Origin: CAYZEZ01 sp964477295
Lineage (GTDB): Bacteria; Bacteroidota; Bacteroidia; Bacteroidales; SM23-62
Reading direction: 5' to 3'
DNA length: 27,328 nt
Assembly (NCBI GenBank): GCA_964477295.1
Contig: CAYZEZ010000021.1
Span: forward strand, 1-27,328
Positions 7,984 through 15,644 of the stretch are shown here, in pieces. The notes beneath the pieces are model-generated. The model did no database searches and was not told the origin of the DNA. It saw only the letters and a program-made list of their open reading frames with translations. Position 1 is the first letter of the stretch, and every line of letters starts with the position of its first letter. A program made the translations under genes and the position numbers.

Positions 7984-9210
7984 TCAATAAATAATAAACT
8001 GCCCGCGATAGATTTTCCCGGTATCTTTTTCCTGGATTATATAGTTATAATGACTTGCAGAATACTGGCCAACATAGAGTGTGACTTCGCTATTTAAAAT
8101 ATCCACTTTATATGAATTTAGGATATATCTTCCTCCAAGATCAATTATTGTTATATAGAGCACGGAATTTTGAAGGCCATCCGGTACTTCAAGGGTGATC
8201 CATCCATTGGTTGGATTTGGGAATAGATTAAATTCTGAATAGGATATACCTTCAAGTGAGGTAAATTCAATTTCTACTGGATCCGATATATCACTGGTAC
8301 AATGATCGATAGTGACCTCTACCTGATAAATACCTTCAATATCTGCCTGGATGGACTTATTATATTCTCCTGAAATGAGAGAGTGGTTTAAGTACCAGTA
8401 ATTTCCGGTATCCGAACTGGAAGTTAGGACTATTACCTCGTTTTGTATTGTTTTAATAATGGTCGGTTTGGTTGGTACAACACAGAATGTTTGTGATACC
8501 GGATCAGCAGGAAGATAATAATCGTCTCCTGGCTGATATGCGGTTATGGATACTTCTCCTGGTCCGAATATCTTCAGAAGCTGGCCGTTGATTTCAACAT
8601 CTCCGTTTTCCACAATATATTGGATGTTAAGCCCGGATGTTATTGATGAAACTAAGGTTATCTCCAAGATGGTATCTGGTATTTCTCCAATAGCTTCAAA
8701 TACAATGGTCTGGGTAACTTTGTCTATTTCTCCATCGCAATTATTGTCTTTTCCATCTGCTATTGCCGGAGCTCCCGGATAGGTATGTATATCGGTGTCA
8801 TCGCAGTCGTCGTTATTGGCGACATACCCTGCAGGCTGTGTGCAGGCCGTTACGGAATCTGTGGAGCTGCCGAACAGGTCTCCGTCACTGTCGGCGTACC
8901 ATATCGCACCGGCAGTCACGGAATTATCCCCGTCATCGCAGTCACATGCAGTCCCATAGCCGTCCCCATCAACATCAGTTTGAGATACAAGTGGAATATC
9001 GATACAATTATCCAGATGATCCGGAACGCCATCACCATCTGAATCTCTGTTAGTATAAATCTGTGTAAATTTCATAACTTCCGGTACAGACTTCCCGTTA
9101 GTATTCCAAAGATCGTAAAGGTCTTGTCCAGAATTATTTGTGACATTCTCATCCCGCAAAAATTCAACATATTCTTTTGAAAGGGTCTGGTAGTACAAAA
9201 CTACTTCCAA
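7984..9210 (-). CDS. T9SS-sorted calcium-binding surface protein, 5'-truncated
   Basis: Surface or secreted multidomain protein fragment. From the N-terminus: a short unassigned piece; thrombospondin type 3-like Ca2+ repeats (DSDGDGVPDHLDNC, DVDGDGYGTACDCDDGD); a MopE-like metal-binding unit (CTQPAGYVANNDDCDD, then DGKDNNCDGEID); a bacterial Ig/MBG-like domain (from about QTIVFEAIGE to PVSQTF); and a C-terminal T9SS type A sorting domain (FNLFPNPTNGWITLEV to the end). There is no signal peptide. The only possible start is the TTG at 9210, and the frame closes at a stop near 9258. Just upstream, the same strand encodes an FtsX permease fragment in another frame, so the real 5' end has been replaced. 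It is probably not exported or expressed normally. 408 codons remain of what was likely a larger protein. Confidence 0.75.
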   Translation of the reverse strand: MEVVLYYQTLSKEYVEFLRDENVTNNSGQDLYDLWNTNGKSVPEVMKFTQIYTNRDSDGDGVPDHLDNCIDIPLVSQTDVDGDGYGTACDCDDGDNSVTAGAIWYADSDGDLFGSSTDSVTACTQPAGYVANNDDCDDTDIHTYPGAPAIADGKDNNCDGEIDKVTQTIVFEAIGEIPDTILEITLVSSITSGLNIQYIVENGDVEINGQLLKIFGPGEVSITAYQPGDDYYLPADPVSQTFCVVPTKPTIIKTIQNEVIVLTSSSDTGNYWYLNHSLISGEYNKSIQADIEGIYQVEVTIDHCTSDISDPVEIEFTSLEGISYSEFNLFPNPTNGWITLEVPDGLQNSVLYITIIDLGGRYILNSYKVDILNSEVTLYVGQYSASHYNYIIQEKDTGKIYRGQFIIY

Positions 9211-10052
9211 TTCAGGTGGGAGTGCAGATGAATGCTGGTAAGTGGCTGCAGAAAATATTCATAGCCTTTTCCTGCGGCTACATAATCAGCATTGGATACA
9301 CCCATTCTGTTCTGTATATCACCAGCAGCATAGATTTCAAGTAACCCTGGTATTTTTGCTTCTACCTGGCGCGCCTGCTGGAGGTTATTAATTTCCAGGT
9401 AAGAATACACAGAAAAGGTAACATAGCTGGGCTGAAGAAGAAATGGCAACCCGTTCAGTGATCCAAGGAAGTCGAATTAGAAATGACTATTATCCGGGAC
9501 ATCGTCGCAAACACCGATGATCTGGAGTTCGCCGACGGGAGCATTAATTGTTTTTCCAAGGGGATCTTCGTTCCCAAAATATCTTTTTGCCGTTGATTCG
9601 GTAACGATCATTTCAAGCGGATTCCTTAATACCTGGTCTGGATTGCCACTCAATAACCTGATCGAGAACATGTCAAAAAAATTACTGTCGACCAGCATGA
9701 TATGCCTCTCGGTAAATGATTTATCTTCAAAGGTGATGGTGACCTCACCCTGTCCCTTATACAGCCTGCATACTGACTTGATTTCCGGCATTTCATTGAG
9801 TAGCAATTGACCCATTGAATGGGGCGACAGCGCATAATCTACCTGGGTATCAGGATAATGCCTGTGAAGAGCCAGGCGGTATATTTTATCTGCTTTTTCA
9901 TGAAAGCGGTCATAAGACAATTCTTTCCGGATATGCAGCAGGATAATAAAACAACAGGCCAGGCCAATTGCAAGACCTAAAATATTCACAGCTGAAAAAA
10001 GCTTGTTCCTGAGGAGGTTCCTCAGAGCGATCAGGGAATAATTTCTGAACAT
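9201..10052 (-). pseudogene. FtsX/MacB-type ABC permease pseudogene
   Basis: The N-terminal half of a Bacteroidota FtsX-like ABC transporter permease. The start gives MFRNYSLIALRNLLRNK, a first membrane helix (FSAVNILGLAIGLACCFIILL) and the MacB-type periplasmic core domain with YDRFHEKADKIYRL, TESTAKRYFG and DPLGKTI. After VPDNSHF, where relatives continue F/Y-x-FDFL, there is TAA at 9477-9479. The same frame then resumes with FDFLGSL and runs through MGVSNADYVAAGKGYEYF to LQPLTSIHLHSHL, the family sequence just before the second membrane helix, and stops at 9201. The gene therefore carries a nonsense mutation and has lost its last three helices and second half (relatives are about 780-800 residues). 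No cognate ATPase is nearby. Confidence 0.85.
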
Positions 10053-10303
10053 GTTGAACCTGTTTTTCTAATACTCATCCTCCGGGGGTCAAATATCGTT
10101 CCGATAATCTCCTGAATATCCTGTGGGCTTTTGCCGGAGTGAGCTATCCCACACCTGGGAATATATTCAGAGATTCGCTTCAAGATCAGTCGTAGTATGT
10201 CTCCTTTTATCAGGTGTACGATATCGAACGCTTGAAGTATTATTTTTATACAGTACCATATTAATGCATAAGTCCGGGAAGGATTATTTTCGGGAATAGG
10301 AAG
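10034..10303 (-). other. Unassigned stop-free frame after the permease gene
   Basis: Immediately after the TGA of the second metal permease (10304-10306) the same frame stays open for about 89 more codons, to a TGA at 10031-10033, crossing the start of the FtsX pseudogene. It contains no ATG until near 10084. The translation has protein-like stretches (FDIVHLIKGDILRLILKR, CGIAHSGKSPQDIQEIIG) but I recognise no family. It may be a 5'-truncated gene remnant, a read-through extension or chance. Otherwise the 251-bp gap shows no promoter or terminator. Confidence 0.2.
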
Positions 10304-11167
10304 TCAGGCAACAGGAGTTGTTTTACGATTCAAAATGCTTTTTACAATAATAACCAGGAACAGGATCACACCAAGATTAAGAATAATCAGGGGAGAGCTG
10401 GTTATATCCAGCGTCCAGGATAGGTAGAGCCCGAAAAAAGTGGCCGCAATGCCTGATAGTAATCCATACAGTATACGCCGGTCCCATCTTTTGGAAAACA
10501 GTGCCGAGATCGAGGCAGGTAAAATAAGGAAGGCAAAAACAGTGAGTATTCCTCCGATATGAATGGCTTCAATTATCACAATGCTAAAAGAAAAATAGAA
10601 AAGGAAATCCCATCTTTTAAAATGGTTAAATGGGTTTACAGCTGAGAGATAATGTTCAGACAGGGAAATGAATTTTTTATGGTATACCAGGTGGAACAAT
10701 CCGATAATTAAAACAATTATGGACAGGCGGGCCAGCTGGCCCCATGTGGTCCAGAGAATGGCTCCCGTGAGCATATCATGAACATGTACCTCACCTCCTG
10801 TGCCTTTATCTAGCACAATAACAGCTGCCGTTGTTGCAAAAGCATAGGCAATGCCAATGAAGGCTTCAATCGGGACCTTGATTCGTGGATTTTTCAGGTA
10901 AGTAAAGATAAGGGCAGCTACCAGGCAAAAAATAAGTGATGCAATATATGTAATGATCTCTGATATCGGGATGGATCCATCTCCCGATTCATGTAAGTCC
11001 AGCTGGTGTTCCAGGAATAAGGCAAAAACACCGCCCAAAGCTGCTACCTGGGCCAATGCAATGTCGATAAATATGATCTCACGTTTTAAAACATGGATGC
11101 CAAAATATGAAGTTATCATTAAAAGAACTATACTGGCCAGGAGTGGCACAATGAGAAACTGCAGCAT
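10304..11167 (-). CDS. Metal ABC transporter permease, ABC-3 family (second of pair)
   Basis: Inner-membrane permease of a zinc/manganese ABC importer of the ZnuB/MntB/TroD type. The protein is hydrophobic throughout, with about 8 predicted helices. It shows FIDIALAQVAALGGV near the N-terminus, GIAYAFATTAAVIVLDKGTGGEVHVHDMLTG in the middle, and the cytoplasmic EAIHIGGILTVFAFLILPAS segment near residues 200-220, which in this family contacts the ATPase. Length 287 is normal. It lies one base downstream of a related permease gene, and both are needed if the importer uses a heterodimer as in TroCD or SitCD. The ATP-binding subunit expected next to it is absent, and decayed DNA follows. Metal specificity is inferred from the upstream His-rich binding protein. 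Confidence 0.88.
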   Translation of the reverse strand: MLQFLIVPLLASIVLLMITSYFGIHVLKREIIFIDIALAQVAALGGVFALFLEHQLDLHESGDGSIPISEIITYIASLIFCLVAALIFTYLKNPRIKVPIEAFIGIAYAFATTAAVIVLDKGTGGEVHVHDMLTGAILWTTWGQLARLSIIVLIIGLFHLVYHKKFISLSEHYLSAVNPFNHFKRWDFLFYFSFSIVIIEAIHIGGILTVFAFLILPASISALFSKRWDRRILYGLLSGIAATFFGLYLSWTLDITSSPLIILNLGVILFLVIIVKSILNRKTTPVA

Positions 11168-11168
11168 T

Positions 11169-11999
11169 TTATATGGATTTTTTTACCGGATTAATAATTT
11201 TTGCAAATGCCAGAATAAACACCAGCGAACCAAGCAGGACCACAATTGCAGGACCATTCGAAATGTTCAGATAATAGGATAACAGAATTCCTGCGACGGA
11301 ACCGGTCATTCCAATTATCCAGCTCCAGATAATCCGGTTTTTCCAGCTTTGATTAAACAGCATAGCAGTTGCCGAAGGTGCTATTAATAATGTAAAGACA
11401 AGAAAAATTCCTCCGATCATTACAGCCTTGACAACAACAAATCCAAAGGTCAGATAGAAGATCAGATCGAGTAATTTCTCCCTGTTTTTTGAATGAGGCA
11501 AACCGTTAGCAGTGCTTGATATTTCAGCCATTTGTTTCCCCAGTATCAGGTGAATAATCCCGATACCTGCCAACATTATGGCACACTTTATGACTTTATC
11601 CCAGGTGACCCACAGGATATTCCCTGTAATAGTCTTGGTAATATAATTTGAACCGCCCGGGATCCTCTCAGCCAGTAGCAGGGCTAATGCCAGTCCCAGG
11701 CAATAGATAATTCCAATCACTGCTTCCGGAGGAATGAACAATTCCCTTTTCCTGAGAAAGGCAAAACTCCCGATAATGATCAGTGTAAACAGGTATGAGA
11801 TGCCCTGCACTTCCTTAGATTCTTCAGCGAATCCAAGGAGAAGGCCTATCATGGTTCCCAGTGCTGCAATCTGTGCGATGGCAATATCGATAAAAATGAT
11901 ACCCCTTGACAGGATATGTGATCCAAAATAGCCCAGTATCAAAGCCAGGAGTATACAGGCCGAGATGGGAGGGGCAAGAAAAAGTAAAGTATCTGTCAT
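11169..11999 (-). CDS. Metal ABC transporter permease, ABC-3 family (first of pair)
   Basis: Companion of the neighbouring permease and clearly homologous to it. FIDIAIAQIAALGTMIG near residue 35, LLLAERIPGGSNYITKTITGNILWVTWDK in the middle, and the conserved cytoplasmic loop VVKAVMIGGIFLVFTLLIAPS. 276 residues with roughly 8 membrane helices, matching the family. It starts 7 bp after the binding-protein gene and ends one base before the second permease, so the four genes are packed as one operon. The two permeases are similar but not near-identical, which points to an old duplication and a heterodimeric pore rather than a recent copy. Confidence 0.88.
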   Translation of the reverse strand: MTDTLLFLAPPISACILLALILGYFGSHILSRGIIFIDIAIAQIAALGTMIGLLLGFAEESKEVQGISYLFTLIIIGSFAFLRKRELFIPPEAVIGIIYCLGLALALLLAERIPGGSNYITKTITGNILWVTWDKVIKCAIMLAGIGIIHLILGKQMAEISSTANGLPHSKNREKLLDLIFYLTFGFVVVKAVMIGGIFLVFTLLIAPSATAMLFNQSWKNRIIWSWIIGMTGSVAGILLSYYLNISNGPAIVVLLGSLVFILAFAKIINPVKKSI

Positions 12000-12006
12000 G
12001 TTTCAA

Positions 12007-13134
12007 TCATTGTATGTTGTTAATGATCTGGTCTATCCAGTAATCAACAAGCTGGAAATTGTCATTTATGCTTTCAATACCATGGACAAAGAGAGGTAGG
12101 TAGAGGGCTTTTATGCCCGTCTTATCCTCAATCATCTGCGGCGATTTTTTTTCAAAATAGCTGGCCACAAGCATGAGTTGTATGTTTTGTTCCTTAATGG
12201 TCTGTATCATGTATTGAACATGTTTGGCCGAAGGAGGTATTCCCGGTTTGGGTTCAATATATCCAATGACCTCCAGTCCGAATGTTTCTGAAAAGTAGGC
12301 CCAGTTTTTATGGTAGGCAACTACTTTCATTCCCCTGAATGGTTCTGCTTTTTTTAACCATCCTCCCAGTTTGTCGTATAATTTTTCTCCCTGGTATTCC
12401 TGTTCCAGGAACGTAAATAATGTTTTGTTTTCAAGTAAGTTGGCCAGTACCTTGCCGCCAAACAGGTCAATCAGCTCATCCCCGAACAATGCCCGGTCAA
12501 CCCGGTCATTGAATTCCTCCAGGTTTGTTGTATAATAGGAAGCGTTGGCCGGATCGATTTTGATCAGCCCGGTGGTGATATTGCGGGCGATAATCTTCCA
12601 GTTTAAAGGGCCTGTAGTGATATGCGGATTCCCCATCAGGTGCACATCGCCTTCAGTACGGTCCGCCTTCTCTACTTTTTGAAGTATCTTAATCCCGTCA
12701 GAGACCGAGACAAACCCTTTCTCACCGTCCATAATTTGCTTGTTCCTGGCTTTATCGAGAATCGTGGTTGACCAGATTTCCAGGTCCATTCCTGTAGTTA
12801 TCCAGATATCGGCCTGGTTCAGGATCATTGCATAACTTGGTTTTGGGGGTACAAAGTGGGGATCCTGCTCACCATGTGCAATGAACTGGATATAACCATG
12901 TTCCCTGGCTATTTCTTCAGCTATTGCAGCATAATCTGAAAAAGAACAAACGATATTTAGATTTGCGTCTGCATGCCCGCCATGATACCCGTGACTGTGC
13001 TGGTGTTGATGTTGATGTTGATGTTGCACCTGTCCGTTTATTCCTTGCAATCCCATCATTGAAATCACAATAATCAGTGCACCCGTTTTCATTCTGAATC
13101 TTCTCATTTTAGTCATTTTAGTCATTCTAGTCAT
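12007..13134 (-). CDS. znuA: ZnuA-type periplasmic metal-binding protein
   Basis: Solute-binding protein (cluster 9, ZinT/ZnuA/TroA fold) of a metal ABC importer. A His-rich stretch with HQHQHQHQHSHGYHGGHAD (about residues 39-57) follows the signal peptide, as in zinc-specific members, though there it usually lies in an internal loop. Candidate metal ligands are the His in DPHFVPPKPS, the His in GNPHITTG and the His in YHKNWAYF; the C-terminal acidic ligand is unclear. The annotated start gives MTRMTKMTKMRRFRMKTG, encoded by a 9-bp DNA repeat. The true start may be the Met at residue 10 or 15, just before the hydrophobic signal core. Length 375 is slightly long because of this extension. It lies 6 bp after the barrel gene and 7 bp before the permeases. 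Zinc is the likeliest cargo; manganese is possible. Confidence 0.85.
   Translation of the reverse strand: MTRMTKMTKMRRFRMKTGALIIVISMMGLQGINGQVQHQHQHQHQHSHGYHGGHADANLNIVCSFSDYAAIAEEIAREHGYIQFIAHGEQDPHFVPPKPSYAMILNQADIWITTGMDLEIWSTTILDKARNKQIMDGEKGFVSVSDGIKILQKVEKADRTEGDVHLMGNPHITTGPLNWKIIARNITTGLIKIDPANASYYTTNLEEFNDRVDRALFGDELIDLFGGKVLANLLENKTLFTFLEQEYQGEKLYDKLGGWLKKAEPFRGMKVVAYHKNWAYFSETFGLEVIGYIEPKPGIPPSAKHVQYMIQTIKEQNIQLMLVASYFEKKSPQMIEDKTGIKALYLPLFVHGIESINDNFQLVDYWIDQIINNIQ
13099..13134 (-). repeat. ATGACTAAA 9-bp tandem repeat at the ZnuA start
   Basis: On the minus strand the gene opens with ATGACTAGA, two exact copies of ATGACTAAA and then ATGAGAAGA. Each unit carries an in-frame ATG, so the repeat provides several alternative starts in one frame. 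Copy-number change would add or remove Met-Thr-Lys without a frameshift. The first unit is identical to the start of the sulfatase at 3901. Confidence 0.7.
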
Positions 13135-13140
13135 TCTTTT

Positions 13141-14436
13141 CTAATATGCTTCATGCTTATGAGGTCCCATGGCCCATACCACCTGGATAATGATGGTTTG
13201 GTCACTGGGGATGGCACCAGTCAGATCCCGGCGACTTGTGATGTCCCTGGCATTGTACTGATATTGCAGCCGGGTAAATACAAATTCACTCTCCCAGAAA
13301 TCAATGGCGAGGGTGAAATCCCACTGGTTTTGCCGTGGATCATAGGGTAACTCTGAATATCCGATGCGGCCTGACAGCCACCACCTGGCACCCAGTTTGT
13401 CTTGAAAGCTAGAGTAGAACCCATAACTTTTGTACTGGCCATCCACGTATTCCTGTATGCTGTAAAGAAACTCACTTTTCCAGTCGACGGTACGGTATTT
13501 CTCCCTCCCCACCGGTGCCCATTTATAGGTGATCCCGGCACCTCCAATGTAGGAACTAAAGGTACCTTCAGGCTGGTCATTCTGTCCTCCCGCTCCACTG
13601 ATCCTGATCTCCAGGTAACTGCTGGCCGACAGGTCAAAATAGCTAAGGTATTGTCCGGTTATTATAAGGTCAGTTGCCGGGGTGGTCCTGAAACTCTGGG
13701 CATTACTGCCCATTAACATGGATACATCGAAAGAGGATGCTCCGGATAGCAAAGCTGGCAGCATGAAATTAGCAGCTACTCCCGGGCCCTTCAATCCGCC
13801 CGTACCAAACAGGTTTATCAATGCCTTGGGCCGGTCAAACTGGGGCAGGGCATGATCGTGGTAACGGTTCAGCAGTCCAAATTCAGGATAGAACAAACCT
13901 GCTTTAAGGTTCATATGCAGGGGCAGGTTTAACCACTCCAGGTATACCTCATCCACTTCAAATCCATCGGGACCGGCAGACAGGAATCCTTTTCCGCGGG
14001 TAAACGGATCCAGGGGCGCAATAAGTGACAACTGGGCTTCCCGCAAATGAAACCCGTTATTGCCGTAAAAAATGTTGTTTGGTTCAGAAATATCCTGGTT
14101 GTCTGAACTGCTTATTCCGGCAAAAAAATCCACCCCGAAACTGATGTTTGGATTCAGTCCCTGTTGCTGCCTGGCCCCGCTGAAATATTTTTTTGAAATA
14201 TCAATGGTTTCCTCTTCCTGCTGGGCAGAAAGCCTGTCAGCCTTCTCCAATAATTTCTTTAATTCATCCTCATGCTCCTGCTGGATTATTTTGTTGTTCA
14301 GTTCCTTAACGACCTGTTCGAGCTCTGTAATCCTTAGTAATATACTATCATGACCTTGCTCCTGGCCGGCAATACCGGGACAAATTAATATGAAAAGAAG
14401 AAATAAAGATTTAAACAGTATGATTATTCGTACCAT
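13141..14436 (-). CDS. Outer-membrane porin-like protein of the metal-uptake operon
   Basis: A signal peptide (hydrophobic to about residue 24, GIAGQ) is followed by a Leu/Glu/Lys coiled coil (about 30-72, ITELEQVVKELNNK onward) and then about 340 residues with alternating polar/aromatic strands. Examples are GFHLREAQLSLIAPLDPF, HMNLKAGLFYPEFGLLNRYHDHALPQ and LSYFDLSASSYLEIRISG. This layout resembles coiled-coil-anchored porins of the OprO/OprP-like type. The C-terminus carries several His (GPHKHEAY) in place of the usual terminal Phe. It sits first or second in a zinc-uptake operon, 6 bp before the binding protein, so it probably lets metal or a metal complex cross the outer membrane. The family is not recognised with certainty; 431 residues. 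Confidence 0.6.
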   Translation of the reverse strand: MVRIIILFKSLFLLFILICPGIAGQEQGHDSILLRITELEQVVKELNNKIIQQEHEDELKKLLEKADRLSAQQEEETIDISKKYFSGARQQQGLNPNISFGVDFFAGISSSDNQDISEPNNIFYGNNGFHLREAQLSLIAPLDPFTRGKGFLSAGPDGFEVDEVYLEWLNLPLHMNLKAGLFYPEFGLLNRYHDHALPQFDRPKALINLFGTGGLKGPGVAANFMLPALLSGASSFDVSMLMGSNAQSFRTTPATDLIITGQYLSYFDLSASSYLEIRISGAGGQNDQPEGTFSSYIGGAGITYKWAPVGREKYRTVDWKSEFLYSIQEYVDGQYKSYGFYSSFQDKLGARWWLSGRIGYSELPYDPRQNQWDFTLAIDFWESEFVFTRLQYQYNARDITSRRDLTGAIPSDQTIIIQVVWAMGPHKHEAY

Positions 14437-14499
14437 GTATATTCTCCTCAGTTAAGAATAAATGGTGAGAGTTATTAATATAAGGTGTATGGAAACGCA

Positions 14500-14865
14500 C
14501 TAAAAGGCTGGAGGAGCGTGGTAATTAAACACCAGGTAATAAACCTTTACATGAATTTCTGAAAAGGTGAATACTTTTCTTTTGGGTATGCTTGTGATTA
14601 ATAGTCCGATGATAAGAAAACCTGCTATAACAACATCGGTTTTATCAATTAAACTCAGGAATATCAATTGTGCTTTGGTATGCTGATGAGATTTGAACGG
14701 GGTTCCCTGGTCGGTTGCTTTGTCGTATGGATGGGCATGTGAAATTATCTGTCCATCAGAGAGATAATGATAATGAGTATTTATCAGGGCATTGGTATAG
14801 AGCCACATCACTGCAGGCAATAGCAGGATCAGCTGTGTTTCACGCAGTGTACGGGGGATTTTCAT
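14500..14865 (-). CDS. Small His-rich membrane protein, first gene of metal operon
   Basis: 121-residue protein with two predicted membrane helices (about 11-28 and 77-93). They enclose an extracytoplasmic loop with six His (positions 31, 33, 43, 45, 60, 62; for example THYHYLSDG and KSHQHTK). A basic patch follows helix 2 (IPKRK), and the C-terminus ends FNYHAPPAF, which recalls small metal-related membrane proteins of the DUF2946 kind. It is the promoter-proximal gene, 63 bp before the barrel protein, and has its own promoter-operator. The His-rich loop next to a zinc importer suggests metal binding or sensing at the membrane. This is inference; I do not recognise a characterised family. 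Confidence 0.65.
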   Translation of the reverse strand: MKIPRTLRETQLILLLPAVMWLYTNALINTHYHYLSDGQIISHAHPYDKATDQGTPFKSHQHTKAQLIFLSLIDKTDVVIAGFLIIGLLITSIPKRKVFTFSEIHVKVYYLVFNYHAPPAF

Positions 14866-14876
14866 ACGTGGCGCTG

Positions 14877-14916
14877 TTGGTAAAACAAATATACTAATTT
14901 TAGTTTACCAAATCAA
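14877..14916 (-). promoter_or_regulatory. Promoter with inverted-repeat operator for the metal operon
   Basis: On the minus strand, TTG (14916-14914), a 20-bp spacer and TATATTTG (14893-14886) match the Bacteroidota promoter with an exact -7 box. An inverted repeat with perfect 8-bp arms, TTGGTAAA (14877-14884 on the plus strand) and TTTACCAA (14904-14911), brackets the -7 box. A smaller palindrome (ACTAA, two bases, TTAGT) lies at 14893-14904. A Fur/Zur- or MntR-type repressor bound here would block transcription. Which regulator binds is unknown. Confidence 0.6.
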
Positions 14917-14926
14917 TAAGCAGTAT

Positions 14927-15643
14927 TTACTTCGTCCTGGAAAAGATACCAGCCGGTTTCTTTTCGACCTTGTCTGCCCAAATATTAATATTATCGATTT
15001 TACCCGAATCATCGAACGAGCCAAAACCGACAAAGCCCGATCCAAATGTTGTATCCTGTGCCTTCATGATTGGTTTGGTCATATCATCGAAATACAATTC
15101 AATGGTACCGGAAGAAATATCCCGGACAAGTCTTACCCTGTGCCAAACCCTGTCTCCCCAATCCACCCCATCGGTGCTTTCCGGGGAGATCCTCGTACGG
15201 GGTTCATTATTGACAATAAAAATATTGTGGGCATGGTCATCCATTGCAGTCGCCATATGGGCATAGTAGAAATGGGTTGAATCCTGGAATCCGAAGAATA
15301 TGCACATGTCGCGGTGACCGTATTCCCGGCCGGTCTGAAGCAGGTCGGCCTCCAGTACGAAGCTTCCGAACTGAAGGTTCGAAATAAGGCCAATGGTATG
15401 CGGGGATCGTACCGGGGGGATATACGACTCAGATTTTCCCGTAAATTCGAGTGCAAGGGTCGCCCTGCCGGTGTCTGAGATCTCCCAGATACCGGGCTGA
15501 CTGAATTCAAACTCGTTGATAGCCTCAGGAGCATCAAACGATTCGGAAAAAGCCAGTTGGTATCCTTTGGGAACATAATCTGGCTGGTTGTTACAGGATA
15601 CAATCAAAAGTGGCAGTGCCAGGAAATACATTAACTTTTTCAT
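14927..15643 (-). CDS. ConA-like/DUF1080-type lipoprotein
   Basis: Exported lipoprotein (lipobox LIVSC, Cys17) of 238 residues with one beta-sandwich domain: ISNLQFGSFVLEADLLQTG, FFGFQDSTHFYYAHMA, WHRVRLVRDISSGTIELYFDD, and GFVGFGSFDDSGKIDNINIW at the end. This pattern is that of concanavalin-like glucanase/LamG folds, close to DUF1080 (3-keto-disaccharide hydrolase) domains. No catalytic residues can be named by eye, so it may be a binding protein or an enzyme. Its start lies one base after the stop of the GH95 fucosidase, so the two are one transcript and probably act on the same glycan. Confidence 0.65.
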   Translation of the reverse strand: MKKLMYFLALPLLIVSCNNQPDYVPKGYQLAFSESFDAPEAINEFEFSQPGIWEISDTGRATLALEFTGKSESYIPPVRSPHTIGLISNLQFGSFVLEADLLQTGREYGHRDMCIFFGFQDSTHFYYAHMATAMDDHAHNIFIVNNEPRTRISPESTDGVDWGDRVWHRVRLVRDISSGTIELYFDDMTKPIMKAQDTTFGSGFVGFGSFDDSGKIDNINIWADKVEKKPAGIFSRTK

Positions 15644-15644
15644 A

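Noticed and set aside
8546..9053. Plus-strand frames opposite the Ca-binding repeats (Arg/His-rich proteins)
   Set aside because: They mirror the Asp/Gly-rich coding of the minus strand and show no signal or family features.
9190..9460. A simple frameshift splitting one gene between the T9SS fragment and the upstream reading
   Set aside because: The upstream frame reads as FtsX permease up to IHLHSHL and continues the 9477-10052 product, so two different genes meet here rather than one gene shifted.
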